From assembly GCA_016702705.1 (NCBI GenBank), contig JADJDM010000001.1, forward strand, positions 567,786 through 631,785: 64,000 bases of DNA. The letters are read 5' to 3'. The DNA is from Bacteroidota bacterium (GTDB lineage Bacteria; Bacteroidota; Bacteroidia; B-17B0; Aurantibacillaceae). The translations under genes were made by a program, and so were the position numbers. Of the stretch, positions 25,958 to 35,594 are shown piece after piece (positions within the stretch are counted from its first letter, which is position 1; each line of letters starts with the position of its first letter). A model generated the notes under the pieces. The model had not been told where the DNA came from. It saw nothing but the letters and a program-made list of their open reading frames with translations, and did not search any database.

Positions 25958-28164
25958 TTACTTGAAAACGATGTAGTCTCTTAACAACTGAAGGTTTTCG
26001 TTGAATTGTGTGATGTTTTTGTTGAAGAAATCAACCATAATTAATTCTTCTAAGGTGTAACGTTTACCATCAATAAAACCAACAATCCAAGCATCTTTTT
26101 GACCTTTTCCAATTGCCTTTTGTCTTAGCTTTTCAGCTTCTGTAATAGTACTAAACTTTCCTTGGGTGAATCTAGTTATTCCATCAGGGTATGGAACTTC
26201 TTCAGGTATCCCAAAACTAGCTAAGTGATCCCACTTATAATTTTCAGGCTTTCTGTAAGCACCTATTTGTACTTTAAACTGAATTTTGCTGCAAGAAACT
26301 TTATCTCCAATTGCTAATAACATTTTATACACCTCAGGGTTATTTAAACTTTTGTTTTTTAACGCTGAGAAATCTAACGATTTAAAAGCGGCGCACATAT
26401 CAACTGTTTCTATTGGTGTAGTAGTTGTGGGTTTTGTTGTGTCTTTATTGGCAATTGTTTCAATTACTTTTAATGAATCAACAATTTTATTATAGGATGC
26501 TACACTTGTAACCGTATCAAGCATGTTAGTAAGAATGTCATTTAATTTTTTAACATCTTGAATGTGTGGGTCAACATAACCATCTTTAACTAAATGAAAG
26601 TCTTTACGAATTTCAACAAACTTGCTTAAACGAGCAATATCAAAATCTTCTTGATAATCAGCAAAGGTTTCAGCTTTAATTTTAAAAGTATAATTTTCTC
26701 CAGGACTTAAAGCAACTAAGTATTTACCAGTTTTTTTGTTGGAATGGAAAGGCCCAATAACTTCACCTGAACTCTTTTTAACGATTTCAACAGTGGCTTC
26801 CATTGGAACATCATTTCCATATATATTACCTATAACCATTGCTAAAACGGGTTTTTCTCCAACGATTCCGGGAGTAACAGTATATATATCTTGATGTCCA
26901 CCACTTAATTTGCTATTTCTGTCTGAAGAAAAATAACCTCTATCTCCTTTTGCAGTGATAACATAATAACGATCATCATCAGTAGTATTAAGAGGATAAC
27001 CCATATTCGTTGGCTCTATCCATTTACCATCTTTTTTTATTGTGTACATAATATCAAAACCGCCAATACTTTTGTGTCCTTGAGAACTAAAGAATAGAGT
27101 GATTCCATCAGGGTGAATAAATGGATCGTCATCATTGTATTTGGTATTAATAATTGGGCCTAAATTTTCTGCAGCGCCCCAATTACCATCAGCTGTTTTT
27201 CTTGAGACATATAAATCTTTTTTACCAAAACCACCTGGCCTTTCACTGGCAAAATAGAGACGTTTTCCATCTGCAGTGATTGAGCAACTTCCTTCCCAAT
27301 ATTTAGTATTGATATTGCCATTTAATGGTTTTGGTTTACTCCAAGCTTCTCCTTCTAAATTACAAACATAAATGTCGCCTCCGTTCTTTTCGTCGCTATA
27401 AAATATGTATAGTTCTTGTCCATCTGGCGACAAAGCTATTGAAGCATCATTATGATTTGTATTTATGTTCTCTCCGATGCTTTCTGGCTCACCCCAAACA
27501 CTATCATTAGCTTTTCGTGAAATATAAATATCTTCGTAAAACACACCATGTTCGTCTTTTTTAAATTTCTCGTTTTGCAAACCACCAATACTTTTCGAAC
27601 CTTTATATGTATAAATTATCATCGATTCATCTGCGGAAATTGCAGGTACATATTCGTTATCAACAGTATTTAATGGGGCACCTAAATTTTTTATATCAGC
27701 CTCAACCATTGTTTTTGTAAGGTTAATACCGAATTGTGAATTAGTTTTATATTGAGTTGCTTCGTCAATGTATTGATCATCAACTGGGCCGCTTGCTAAG
27801 TAATCGTCAAAATATTTTATTGCCTCTGTAAATTGGTAATTATGATGAAATGCTCTTCCTAAAAAGTATAACACAATTTTATCTTCTGGACTTTCTTTTA
27901 ATACTTCTTGAAATATCTGGATGGTTTCTTCTTTTTTATCTGCAATTCTTAATGCACAAACACCTTTTCTAAATTTAAAAAACGGGTTAGAATTATCGAT
28001 TTTGATAATTTTATCATAGGTCTCGTAAGCCCTATCCCAATCCTCGTCTTCCATATATATTTCAGCATCTTCAGCCAAACGGGAAATCTTCTCGTTTTTC
28101 GGTTGCGCCTTAATTGCACCTACTAATAGGAACAGAAAAAGACTATATAAATTCGTTTTAGCAT
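25958..28164 (-). pseudogene. TPR / PD40-propeller / SPOR-like envelope protein, frameshift in the signal peptide
   Basis: The open frame runs upstream of residue 1 of the TTG-started version into a clear signal peptide (TNLYSLFLFLLVGAIKAQ) that lacks a start codon. The ATG at 28164 is one base out of frame across an A4 run (28156-28159). One extra A would give MLKTNLYSLFLFLLVGAIKA. This is probably a sequencing error, so the gene is likely intact. The mature part has TPRs (first ~130 residues), PD40/WD40-like blades (about 130-400, repeats such as SPDGQELYIFYSDEKNGG), a regulatory-like beta-sandwich, and a C-terminal SPOR-like segment (FKVQIGAYRKPENY). It resembles T9SS PorE-type proteins but lacks an OmpA domain. 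An envelope or peptidoglycan role is inferred. Confidence 0.75.
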
Positions 28165-28258
28165 GGGAGTATTTTGATAAGCTAAGATGCGAACATTAAC
28201 AGCGCTATATAAAGCATGGAATATTAACTTTTTTACATGCCCTTGTTAATAACCTAAG

Positions 28259-28266
28259 CAAAAGTA
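28259..28266 (-). promoter_or_regulatory. -7 box (TACTTTTG) of the PD40/SPOR gene
   Basis: On the minus strand TACTTTTG matches TAnnTTTG. It implies a leader of about 85-90 bases before the ATG at 28164. Confidence 0.45.
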
Positions 28267-28327
28267 GAAGCGAAGGCCTTGTAAGCCAATGATAATGCAC
28301 TAATTCAAGGAGTGTTAAAAAAGAGAA

Positions 28328-29710
28328 TTAACTAAAAATTGCAGAAAACACTTCTTCAATTTTATAAACGCTAACTATTTCAATAGTTGATTTACGTTTT
28401 TCTAATCCTTTAAGGTTATAACCAGAAATAAATATTTTAGCAAAGCCTAATTTTTCTGCCTCTGCAATACGTTGATCTATTTTACTTACAGGCCTTATTT
28501 CTCCAGTTAAACCAACCTCTCCAGCGAAACAATAATTTTGCGGGATGTTCATGTCTTCATTAGATGATAAAATTGCACACACCAATGCAAGGTCAACTCC
28601 AGGGTCTTCAATTTTAATTCCACCAGCAATGTTTAAGAAAACATCTTTTACACCTAATCTAAAACCACAACGTTTTTCGAGTACTGCAAGTAACATCGAC
28701 AATCTGCGTAAATCAAATCCTGTTGAAGAACGCTGAGGAGTGCCATAAGCAGCACTACTTACCAAAGCTTGTGTTTCAATAAGTAAAGGGCGATTACCTT
28801 CCAAGCTTGCTGCAATAGCAACGCCACTAGTTGGATTATCTCTATTGGTAATTAATATTTCGGAAGGATTGGTTACTTCTTTTAAACCTTCACCTTGCAT
28901 TTCATAAATTCCTAATTCGTTGGTGCTACCAAAACGATTTTTTGTTGTACGCAATAAACGATATACATGATTTCTATCTCCTTCAAATTGCAAAACCGTA
29001 TCAACCATGTGCTCCAATACTTTTGGTCCTGCTAAACTACCTTCTTTGGTAATGTGGCCAATCATAAAAACAGGTGTATTGGTTTCTTTTGCGAAACGTA
29101 AAAACTCCGCAGCGCATTCTCTTACCTGACTAACACTTCCCGGACTGCTTTCGATATAACTAGTGTGAAGTGTTTGTATCGAATCTATAATTACAAGCTG
29201 TGGTTGAATTTCATTTATTTGATGAAAGATATTTTGAGTGTTGGTTTCTTGAAGAATGAAACAATTATCAGTGGTAACACCAATTCTATCGGCGCGCATT
29301 TTTATTTGTTGCTCGCTTTCTTCACCACTTACATAAAGTACTTTTAAATTTTTTAGTCGTAAAGCCAATTGAAGCATTAATGTTGACTTACCAATACCAG
29401 GTTCGCCTCCAAATAACACCATACTTCCTGGAACAATACCACCACCTAGTACTCTAGTTAATTCCTTTCCTGGGACAGCAATGCGAGGATATTCGGCAGT
29501 TCCAATCTCCTGTAACAAAACAGGCTTATTGGTTTCACCCTTGGCATTTTTATTTCCGGTAAATAATTGTAGTCGATTGTTTTTAGTGTCTTTTTGTACA
29601 ATTTCTTCTACAAAGGTGTTCCACTCGTTACAACTAGGACATTTACCAACCCATTTGGACGATTGTGTACCGCAATTTTGACAATAAAATGTTGTTTTTG
29701 TTTTCGACAT
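28328..29710 (-). CDS. radA: DNA repair protein RadA (Sms)
   Basis: RadA is a RecA-like ATPase that drives branch migration during recombinational repair. The 460-residue protein has the N-terminal zinc finger with Cys10, Cys13, Cys24 and Cys27. Walker A GGEPGIGKST is at 101-110. The RadA-specific KNRFG motif follows, with a C-terminal Lon-like domain (GGIKIEDPGVDLALVCAILSS). It is cytosolic and appears monocistronic. Confidence 0.96.
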   Translation of the reverse strand: MSKTKTTFYCQNCGTQSSKWVGKCPSCNEWNTFVEEIVQKDTKNNRLQLFTGNKNAKGETNKPVLLQEIGTAEYPRIAVPGKELTRVLGGGIVPGSMVLFGGEPGIGKSTLMLQLALRLKNLKVLYVSGEESEQQIKMRADRIGVTTDNCFILQETNTQNIFHQINEIQPQLVIIDSIQTLHTSYIESSPGSVSQVRECAAEFLRFAKETNTPVFMIGHITKEGSLAGPKVLEHMVDTVLQFEGDRNHVYRLLRTTKNRFGSTNELGIYEMQGEGLKEVTNPSEILITNRDNPTSGVAIAASLEGNRPLLIETQALVSSAAYGTPQRSSTGFDLRRLSMLLAVLEKRCGFRLGVKDVFLNIAGGIKIEDPGVDLALVCAILSSNEDMNIPQNYCFAGEVGLTGEIRPVSKIDQRIAEAEKLGFAKIFISGYNLKGLEKRKSTIEIVSVYKIEEVFSAIFS

Positions 29711-29805
29711 TAGAGCAAAGATAAGTCTAATTTGTAATGGATTGTAAATAGATTAAAAAAGTAGCAAAGCATAAATTGTCTCCGCAGAAATCATAAAATA
29801 TTGTT

Positions 29806-29813
29806 TACTTTTG
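29806..29813 (+). promoter_or_regulatory. -7 box (TACTTTTG) immediately before purN
   Basis: TACTTTTG matches TAnnTTTG and ends only three bases before the ATG at 29817. Unless another promoter exists, the purN message would have almost no leader. Confidence 0.5.
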
Positions 29814-29816
29814 TGT

Positions 29817-30389
29817 ATGATAAATATTGCCATTTTTGCTTCGGGAAGCGGTTCAAACGCTGAGAATTTGTTTAACTACTATGCAAATTCAACCAATGTA
29901 AAAATTAAGCTCGTTATTACGAATAACGAAAATGCTGGGATTGTTGAAAGAGCAAACCGTTACCGCAAAAACATTCAAATCATTTCTAAAACAGCTCTAA
30001 CTAATTATACCGAGCAATTAATCGATTTTTTGCAAACAGAGAAAGTAGATTTAATTGTACTTGCTGGCTTTTTATTAAAAGTGCCAGAAGCCTTGGTAAA
30101 AGCCTTTCCTAACCGCATTATTAATCTTCACCCTGCTTTGCTTCCGAAATTTGGCGGTAAAGGAATGTACGGGGCAAATGTTCACAAAGCTGTAATTGAC
30201 GCGCAAGAAAAAGAAAGTGGAATCACTATCCATTTCGTAAACGAAGAATACGACAAAGGCGAAATTATTTTGCAAGCTAAATGTGAAGTAAACACAAATG
30301 ACACTATTGAAAGCCTTGCAGAGAAAATTCACCAATTAGAATACGAATTCTTGCCAAAGGCTGTTGATAAGGTGATTGCAGGTTTGTAA
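29817..30389 (+). CDS. purN: Phosphoribosylglycinamide formyltransferase
   Basis: PurN transfers a formyl group from 10-formyl-THF to GAR, step three of purine synthesis. From the ATG at 29817 it has 190 residues, normal for the family. Key parts are FASGSGSNAENL (phosphate loop), NLHPALLPKFGG with the catalytic Asn/His pair, and the VNEEYDKGEII loop carrying the catalytic Asp. An ATG two codons upstream would overlap the promoter box. Other pur genes are not nearby. Confidence 0.95.
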   Translation: MINIAIFASGSGSNAENLFNYYANSTNVKIKLVITNNENAGIVERANRYRKNIQIISKTALTNYTEQLIDFLQTEKVDLIVLAGFLLKVPEALVKAFPNRIINLHPALLPKFGGKGMYGANVHKAVIDAQEKESGITIHFVNEEYDKGEIILQAKCEVNTNDTIESLAEKIHQLEYEFLPKAVDKVIAGL

Positions 30390-30439
30390 TAATTAAACTA
30401 AAGATCTAAATCAATACCTTTCCATTGTCACTTCGATTT

Positions 30440-31154
30440 CTATGACAAATGCAAATTAATTTCATACATTTTTTTATTGTTAATTGTTGAACATATTCTT
30501 GCGACCAATTTATTTCGAATAGCATTTAATACAAGCATTTTATTTTTACCCTCACTTACTTTTCGCTGGTAATAGGTTTGTAGTTCACCTTTTAGTTGAA
30601 TGACCCTAGCAGATAAGTGACTTTTTAATGTTTTATCAGCCATAAATGATACTCTTGGCCTTTTATAGATTGAGGTTCCGATTTAAACTCAAAGTAATCA
30701 CAAGCCATTTTCTTGGATTGTTTATTGATTTAAACTCATTTGTTTAACTAACATCGTCAGCTAATACTTTCTCCTTGTACGCTCGTTATAAATTGGTATT
30801 GTTGCTTTAGATCTTCATCGTTTGCAATTTAGTTCTTTTAGCTGCGCTTCAACTGCAATAATCTTATTTTATGTTAACTTCGGGCGCCCCTTAGGGCCCA
30901 TTGGACAAATTTTTCTTCGTCTCAACTAATCTGTTTCGTTGCGCCAACAGACTTGCAACTTGTATCTTTCCGGGGAATTAAGGGTTTTTTAAGTTTTTTT
31001 TTTGGGGAGAGAAACTTGCATCAATTGAGTCTGTTTTGCCCCGCACAAGTCCCATGCTGTTTTTAATGCATGGATTTACAACAAATAAACCATTTCTTCC
31101 TTCAAAGCTTCTAAACATGGCCAGTAGTAGCCTGTGTTTTCCATACAAAAAACA

Positions 31155-31160
<6 letters not shown>
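30440..31160 (-). pseudogene. IS110-family transposase, shattered by indels
   Basis: Fragments in changing frames on the minus strand rebuild the order of an IS110 (DEDD) transposase. CMENTGYYWPCLEAL, with the second catalytic acid, is near 31130-31145. VNPCIKNSMGLVRGKTDSIDA, with two catalytic Asp, is near 31017-31080. SLLAQRNRLVETKKNL is near 30900-30950, and TNEFKSINNPRK near 30709-30742. An intact C-terminal Transposase_20 tail (YYQRKVSEGKNKMLVLNAIR) lies in 30440-30643. The N-terminal RuvC-like part with the first Asp is lost in long T runs (31155-31265). The family call is firm; boundaries are not. Confidence 0.75.
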
Positions 31161-31533
<373 letters not shown>

Positions 31534-33753
31534 ATGTCGAGAGCAAATAAACCTAAGCAACGTTATCTTTTTGAAGAAGTGTTGGACCTCATGCAACTGG
31601 TAAGCTAACTATAAACAAGTTGGAGTGGAGTTGACAATGAGTCGGAAGTTGGAAGAATAGAAAAAGAAATAGTTACTCAGGTTTTTTATACAAACGAAGT
31701 GGGTAAATACATGTATAGAGAACAAACAACAACGGGTGGATTTCCACGGGGGCGGGGATCAAAGGGAGAGGGGGTTTCCTGAGAAAAAAAAAAAAGACGC
31801 ACAAGGGATTTAGTAAAGGTTTATATTTATCCAGGAAGCAAACGCAAAAAAGAAGGTGAAGTAAAAGAAGTAATAAAACGTAATCGTACCCATTTTGTTG
31901 GAACCATTCAAGTAACTCCTAAAACATGTTTTGTTGTTGCTGATAGTAATAAAATTCATGTTGACTTTTATATCCCTGTTGAGAAAACAAAAAGTGCACA
32001 AAACGGACAAAAAGTATTAGTTAAATTATTAAACTGGGATGCAGGTAAAACTAGCCCTACTGGCGAAGTAACTGAAATTTTTGGTTTCCCTGGTGAGCAT
32101 ACTACAGAGATAAATGCAATTATGGCTGAATATGGCTTGCCTCCTGAGTTTCCGAAGGAGGTTGAAAAAGCAGCAAAACAAATTAATACAGAGATTACCG
32201 AAACAGAAGTTGCACGCAGAAGAGATTTTAGAAAAATTACCACCTTCACTATTGACCCGCATGATGCAAAAGATTTTGATGATGCATTGTCTTTCTTAAA
32301 ATTAGAAAATGGCAATTATGAAATTGGTGTTCATATTGCAGATGTTACGCATTATTTAAAACCAGATACTATTCTTGATAAAGAAGCTGTAAATCGCGCT
32401 ACCTCTGTGTATCTTGTAGATAGAGTAATTCCGATGTTACCTGAAGTGTTGAGTAACTTTGTTTGTTCATTACGTCCTAACGAAGAAAAATATTGTTTTA
32501 GTGCAGTATTTGAAATGGATGAGAATGCTAAGATTGTAAAAGACTGGTATGGTAAAACAATTATTTATTCCGACAGAAGATTTGCTTACGAAGAAGTACA
32601 AAAAATAATTGAAACAAAAGAAGGGGATTTTAAAGAGGAGATTTTAATATTAGATAGATTAGCTAAAAAACTTCGTGCAGAGCGTACACGTAAAGGTTCG
32701 ATTTTCTTTGATAAGGAAGAAGTGAAATTTAACTTGGATGATGAAGGAAAACCATTAGGTGTATACTTTAAAGTACAGCAAGATGCGCATAAATTAATTG
32801 AAGACTTTATGTTGCTTGCAAATCGTAAAGTTGCTGAATTACTTGGAAAACCTAAGGAAGAGAAGCGGGGCAAAAAAGAAGAAGGTAAACCAATGGTGTA
32901 TCGTATACATGATGTGCCTAATGAAGATAAATTGAATTCGCTTTCTCAATTTGTAAATAAGTTTGGTTACAATGTAAGTTTAAAAGATAAAAAGTCAACC
33001 GTTGATTCAATCAATAAATTATTGATTGATGTAAAAGGAAAAAAAGAAGGCAGCATGATTGAGCTTCTTACATTACGTTCGATGCCAAAAGCTATTTACA
33101 CCATTAACAATGCAGGTCATTATGGTTTAGGTTTTGAATTTTATACGCATTTTACTTCACCTATCCGTCGTTACCCTGATGTAATGGTACATCGTTTATT
33201 ACAAGCGCATTTAACAGGGACAACGTATTCGGATAAAAACGAATTAGAGATGTTGTGTAAGCACTCATCCGACATGGAGCGTATGGCAGCAGAGGCTGAG
33301 CGCGCATCTATTAAATTCAAACAAGTTGAGTTTATGTCGGATAAAGTAGGGCAGTCATTTAGAGGAACTATTACGGGCGTTACCGAGTGGGGAATTTATG
33401 TGGAGATAAACGAAAACAAATGCGAAGGAATGATTCGTATGCGTGATATGCGCGATGATAATTATTATTTTGAAGCAGAGAGTTATCGTTACGTTGGCCG
33501 CAACAAAGGAATTATTTATGCTTTAGGTGATACAGTTTGGGTTGAGGTTAAGAAAGCAGATGTTATTCGTAAACAATTAGATTACGCTTTTGTAAGCGAT
33601 CCTGAGAGTGGAGAAAAAACAAGGTCGGATGTTGGAGACGCTACTTCATACCGCAGCTCGGGCCCACGCCCACAAAGAAGAGACGAAAAGAAGCAAGAAA
33701 AGAAATCGGATAAAAAATGGCCATCGGGGAAGGCTAAGAAAAAGAAACGTTAG
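31534..33753 (+). pseudogene. rnr: Ribonuclease R gene, N-terminal third damaged
   Basis: RNase R is a 3'-5' exoribonuclease of structured RNA. The ATG at 31534 starts MSRANKPKQRYLFEEVLDLM, which soon stops. Further winged-helix-like pieces follow in other frames (YKQVGVEL; NESEVGRIEKEIVTQ; NEVGKYMY). From about 31807 the frame is open to the end (starting DLVKVYIYPGSKRKKEGE). Intact parts are the second cold-shock domain, the RNB domain with FTIDPHDAKDFDDALSF, an S1 domain (GTITGVTEWGIYVEINENK) and a Lys-rich tail. Part of the first cold-shock domain is missing. RNase R would normally be one continuous frame, so the damage is probably a sequence fault shared with the adjacent IS110 remnant. 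Confidence 0.8.
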
Positions 33754-33764
33754 GTCTCGATACT

Positions 33765-33822
33765 TTTTTTGTTGGCTGTTGTGATTTGTCTGCTAAAGTA
33801 TAATTCTCCGGCCAACAAAAAA
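33765..33822. repeat. 12-bp perfect inverted repeat after the RNase R gene
   Basis: TTTTTTGTTGGC (33765-33776) and GCCAACAAAAAA (33811-33822) are perfect complements. Weaker pairing extends outward (AGGTC/GACCT). T is on the 5' arm, so it is not a standard terminator in either direction. Confidence 0.55.
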
Positions 33823-33997
33823 CACTCGACCTGACTAACGTTTTTGGCTGACACATTTTTCTTGATAAAAGAAGTGTTATAAAATTAACAACTAATAAAA
33901 AATATTCTATCTAATACTTTATTTAATTAGTTGGTTTTTTCAACCGAAACTCTTTAGAGAGATAAAAATTATTTCCTAATTTTAAAGAAAGAAAATT

Positions 33998-34249
33998 ATG
34001 ACAGAAGCACCTATTATGGGAAGAATTTGTTTGTTTCCTTATGACTTTGAATTAAGAGGTTGGAATTATTGTGATGGCAAATTATTAGCAGTTTCACAAA
34101 ACCCTGCACTAGCAACTTTATTAGGAACTAAGTTTGGTGGCGATGGAATTGCAAATTTTCAACTACCAAACTTAAATGATAATCCTAATCTTCCGTACGG
34201 AATGAAATATCAAATTTGTATACATGGAGCATTTCCTTCGAGGGAATAG
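33998..34249 (+). CDS. Short phage-tail-collar (MdpB-like) protein
   Basis: The 83-residue protein matches the Tail_Collar pattern: MGRICLFPYDFELRGWNYCDG, LLAVSQNPALATLLGTKFGG, a FQLPNL strand, and the usual end CIHGAFPSRE. The long variable centre of typical ~170-residue members is absent; compact forms of this kind occur. Such 'microcystin-dependent' proteins are not phage genes when they occur alone, and their role is unclear. No other phage genes are present. It is a stand-alone gene, followed four bases later by the opposite-strand stop of the next gene. Confidence 0.7.
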   Translation: MTEAPIMGRICLFPYDFELRGWNYCDGKLLAVSQNPALATLLGTKFGGDGIANFQLPNLNDNPNLPYGMKYQICIHGAFPSRE

Positions 34250-34253
34250 AATT

Positions 34254-35528
34254 CTAAGTCTTCTGCTTCTTTTTCTTCGCTGCAGGAAATAAAATATTGT
34301 TTAAAATCAAACGATAGCCAGCAGAGTTTGGGTGTAGGCTTAAATCGGTTGGTGGGTCTTCTACTCTGTGTTCGTAATCTTCGGGGTCGTGGCCTCCGTA
34401 AAAGGTCCAAGTGCCTTTGCCGTATTCGCCATGTATGTAACGTGCTTCGTTGGCAGCTTTGTTTTCGCCCATTACTAAAACATTTTTTTTAATGTATGTT
34501 TTTTCAAAAGCAACTGTTTGTCCCCAAAAACCTTTAATCATTTGCTCATGGCTTTGGCATAGCATACTTGGGATTGGATCCCACTTTGCCGAGAATTCGA
34601 ATAGGGTAAAAAAATCGTTTTCCTTAGTTACACCTTGCTTTTGGCGGCGAGAGTTATACGTGTCGATAGTTGAAAATTCGTATTCGTAAGGATTAGTGCT
34701 TAAAGTAAAATTATCGAAAGCAAAGGTTTTTGTGTAATCAATTTTTTTATTCATGTTTTGGTCGGCAGCATCATGGTCGTACATACTCTCGCACACATCC
34801 ACACCTTCCATTGCAAGAGCTATGTCGTATGAATCTGTTGCAGAACACATGGCAAATAAAAATCCACCGCCCATTGTAAAATCTCTTATCTTTTTTGCAA
34901 CACCTAACTTCATCTCCGAAACCTTTTTAAAACCAAGCTTCGCAGCCATTGCTTCATTATTTTTTACATCTTGAATGTACCAAGCAGTGTTTTTATAACC
35001 CGCATAAAATCTTCCGTATTGTCCCGTAAAATCTTCGTGATGCAAATGCAACCAATCGTACTCTAATAATTTATCGTTTATAATTTCTTCATCGTAAACT
35101 ACTTCATAAGGAATCTCAGCATAGGTTAAAACCATTGTTACTGCATCATCCCAAGGCTGTTTTGTTTTTGGAGAATACACCGCAACCTTTGGTGGTTTCT
35201 CCAACTTAACTGCGTCCATGTTCACTTCAGGGTTCGCAATTTCATTTAAGATAGCAGTGCTTTTTGCATCAGCTATAATTTCATAACTCACACCACGTAT
35301 AGTTAACTCATCTGTAAAAGCTTTGTTATTATTAAACATAAAGCTACCGCCTCTGTAGTTTAATAGCCAATACACTTCCACATCATGCTTCAAAATCCAA
35401 TAGGCAATTCCGTATGCTTTTAAATGATTTTTTTGGTCTTTATCCATAGGAACAATCACTTGCGAAGCAAAAGAATTGCCTGCAACCAAAACTGCTAATA
35501 GAATAAATATGAACCTTACTTTTAACAT
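34254..35528 (-). CDS. Conserved secreted protein of unknown function (GATase-like fold possible)
   Basis: The protein has 424 residues and a signal peptide MLKVRFIFILLAVLVAGNSFAS. It contains KAYGIAYWILKHDVEVYWLLNYRGGSFM and a central GGGFLFAMCSATDSYDIAL that resembles the nucleophile-elbow region of class I glutamine-amidotransferase-like folds. GTWTFYGGHDPEDYEHRVED lies near the end, followed by a Lys-rich tail. My recollection is that homologues are sometimes labelled 'asparagine synthetase B', but no synthetase domain is visible and the protein is exported, so I do not adopt that name. The Cys in FAMCSA could be functional. It is transcribed alone. Confidence 0.6.
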   Translation of the reverse strand: MLKVRFIFILLAVLVAGNSFASQVIVPMDKDQKNHLKAYGIAYWILKHDVEVYWLLNYRGGSFMFNNNKAFTDELTIRGVSYEIIADAKSTAILNEIANPEVNMDAVKLEKPPKVAVYSPKTKQPWDDAVTMVLTYAEIPYEVVYDEEIINDKLLEYDWLHLHHEDFTGQYGRFYAGYKNTAWYIQDVKNNEAMAAKLGFKKVSEMKLGVAKKIRDFTMGGGFLFAMCSATDSYDIALAMEGVDVCESMYDHDAADQNMNKKIDYTKTFAFDNFTLSTNPYEYEFSTIDTYNSRRQKQGVTKENDFFTLFEFSAKWDPIPSMLCQSHEQMIKGFWGQTVAFEKTYIKKNVLVMGENKAANEARYIHGEYGKGTWTFYGGHDPEDYEHRVEDPPTDLSLHPNSAGYRLILNNILFPAAKKKKQKT

Positions 35529-35594
35529 AGAATTAATAATTATAAAAGTAAGAAAATATACAGTAACAAGACTTAAAATTTTGTTAATACAGAT

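Noticed and set aside
33998..34249. Possible prophage because of a tail-collar domain
   Set aside because: No other phage genes nearby; isolated short tail-collar proteins are common chromosomal genes.
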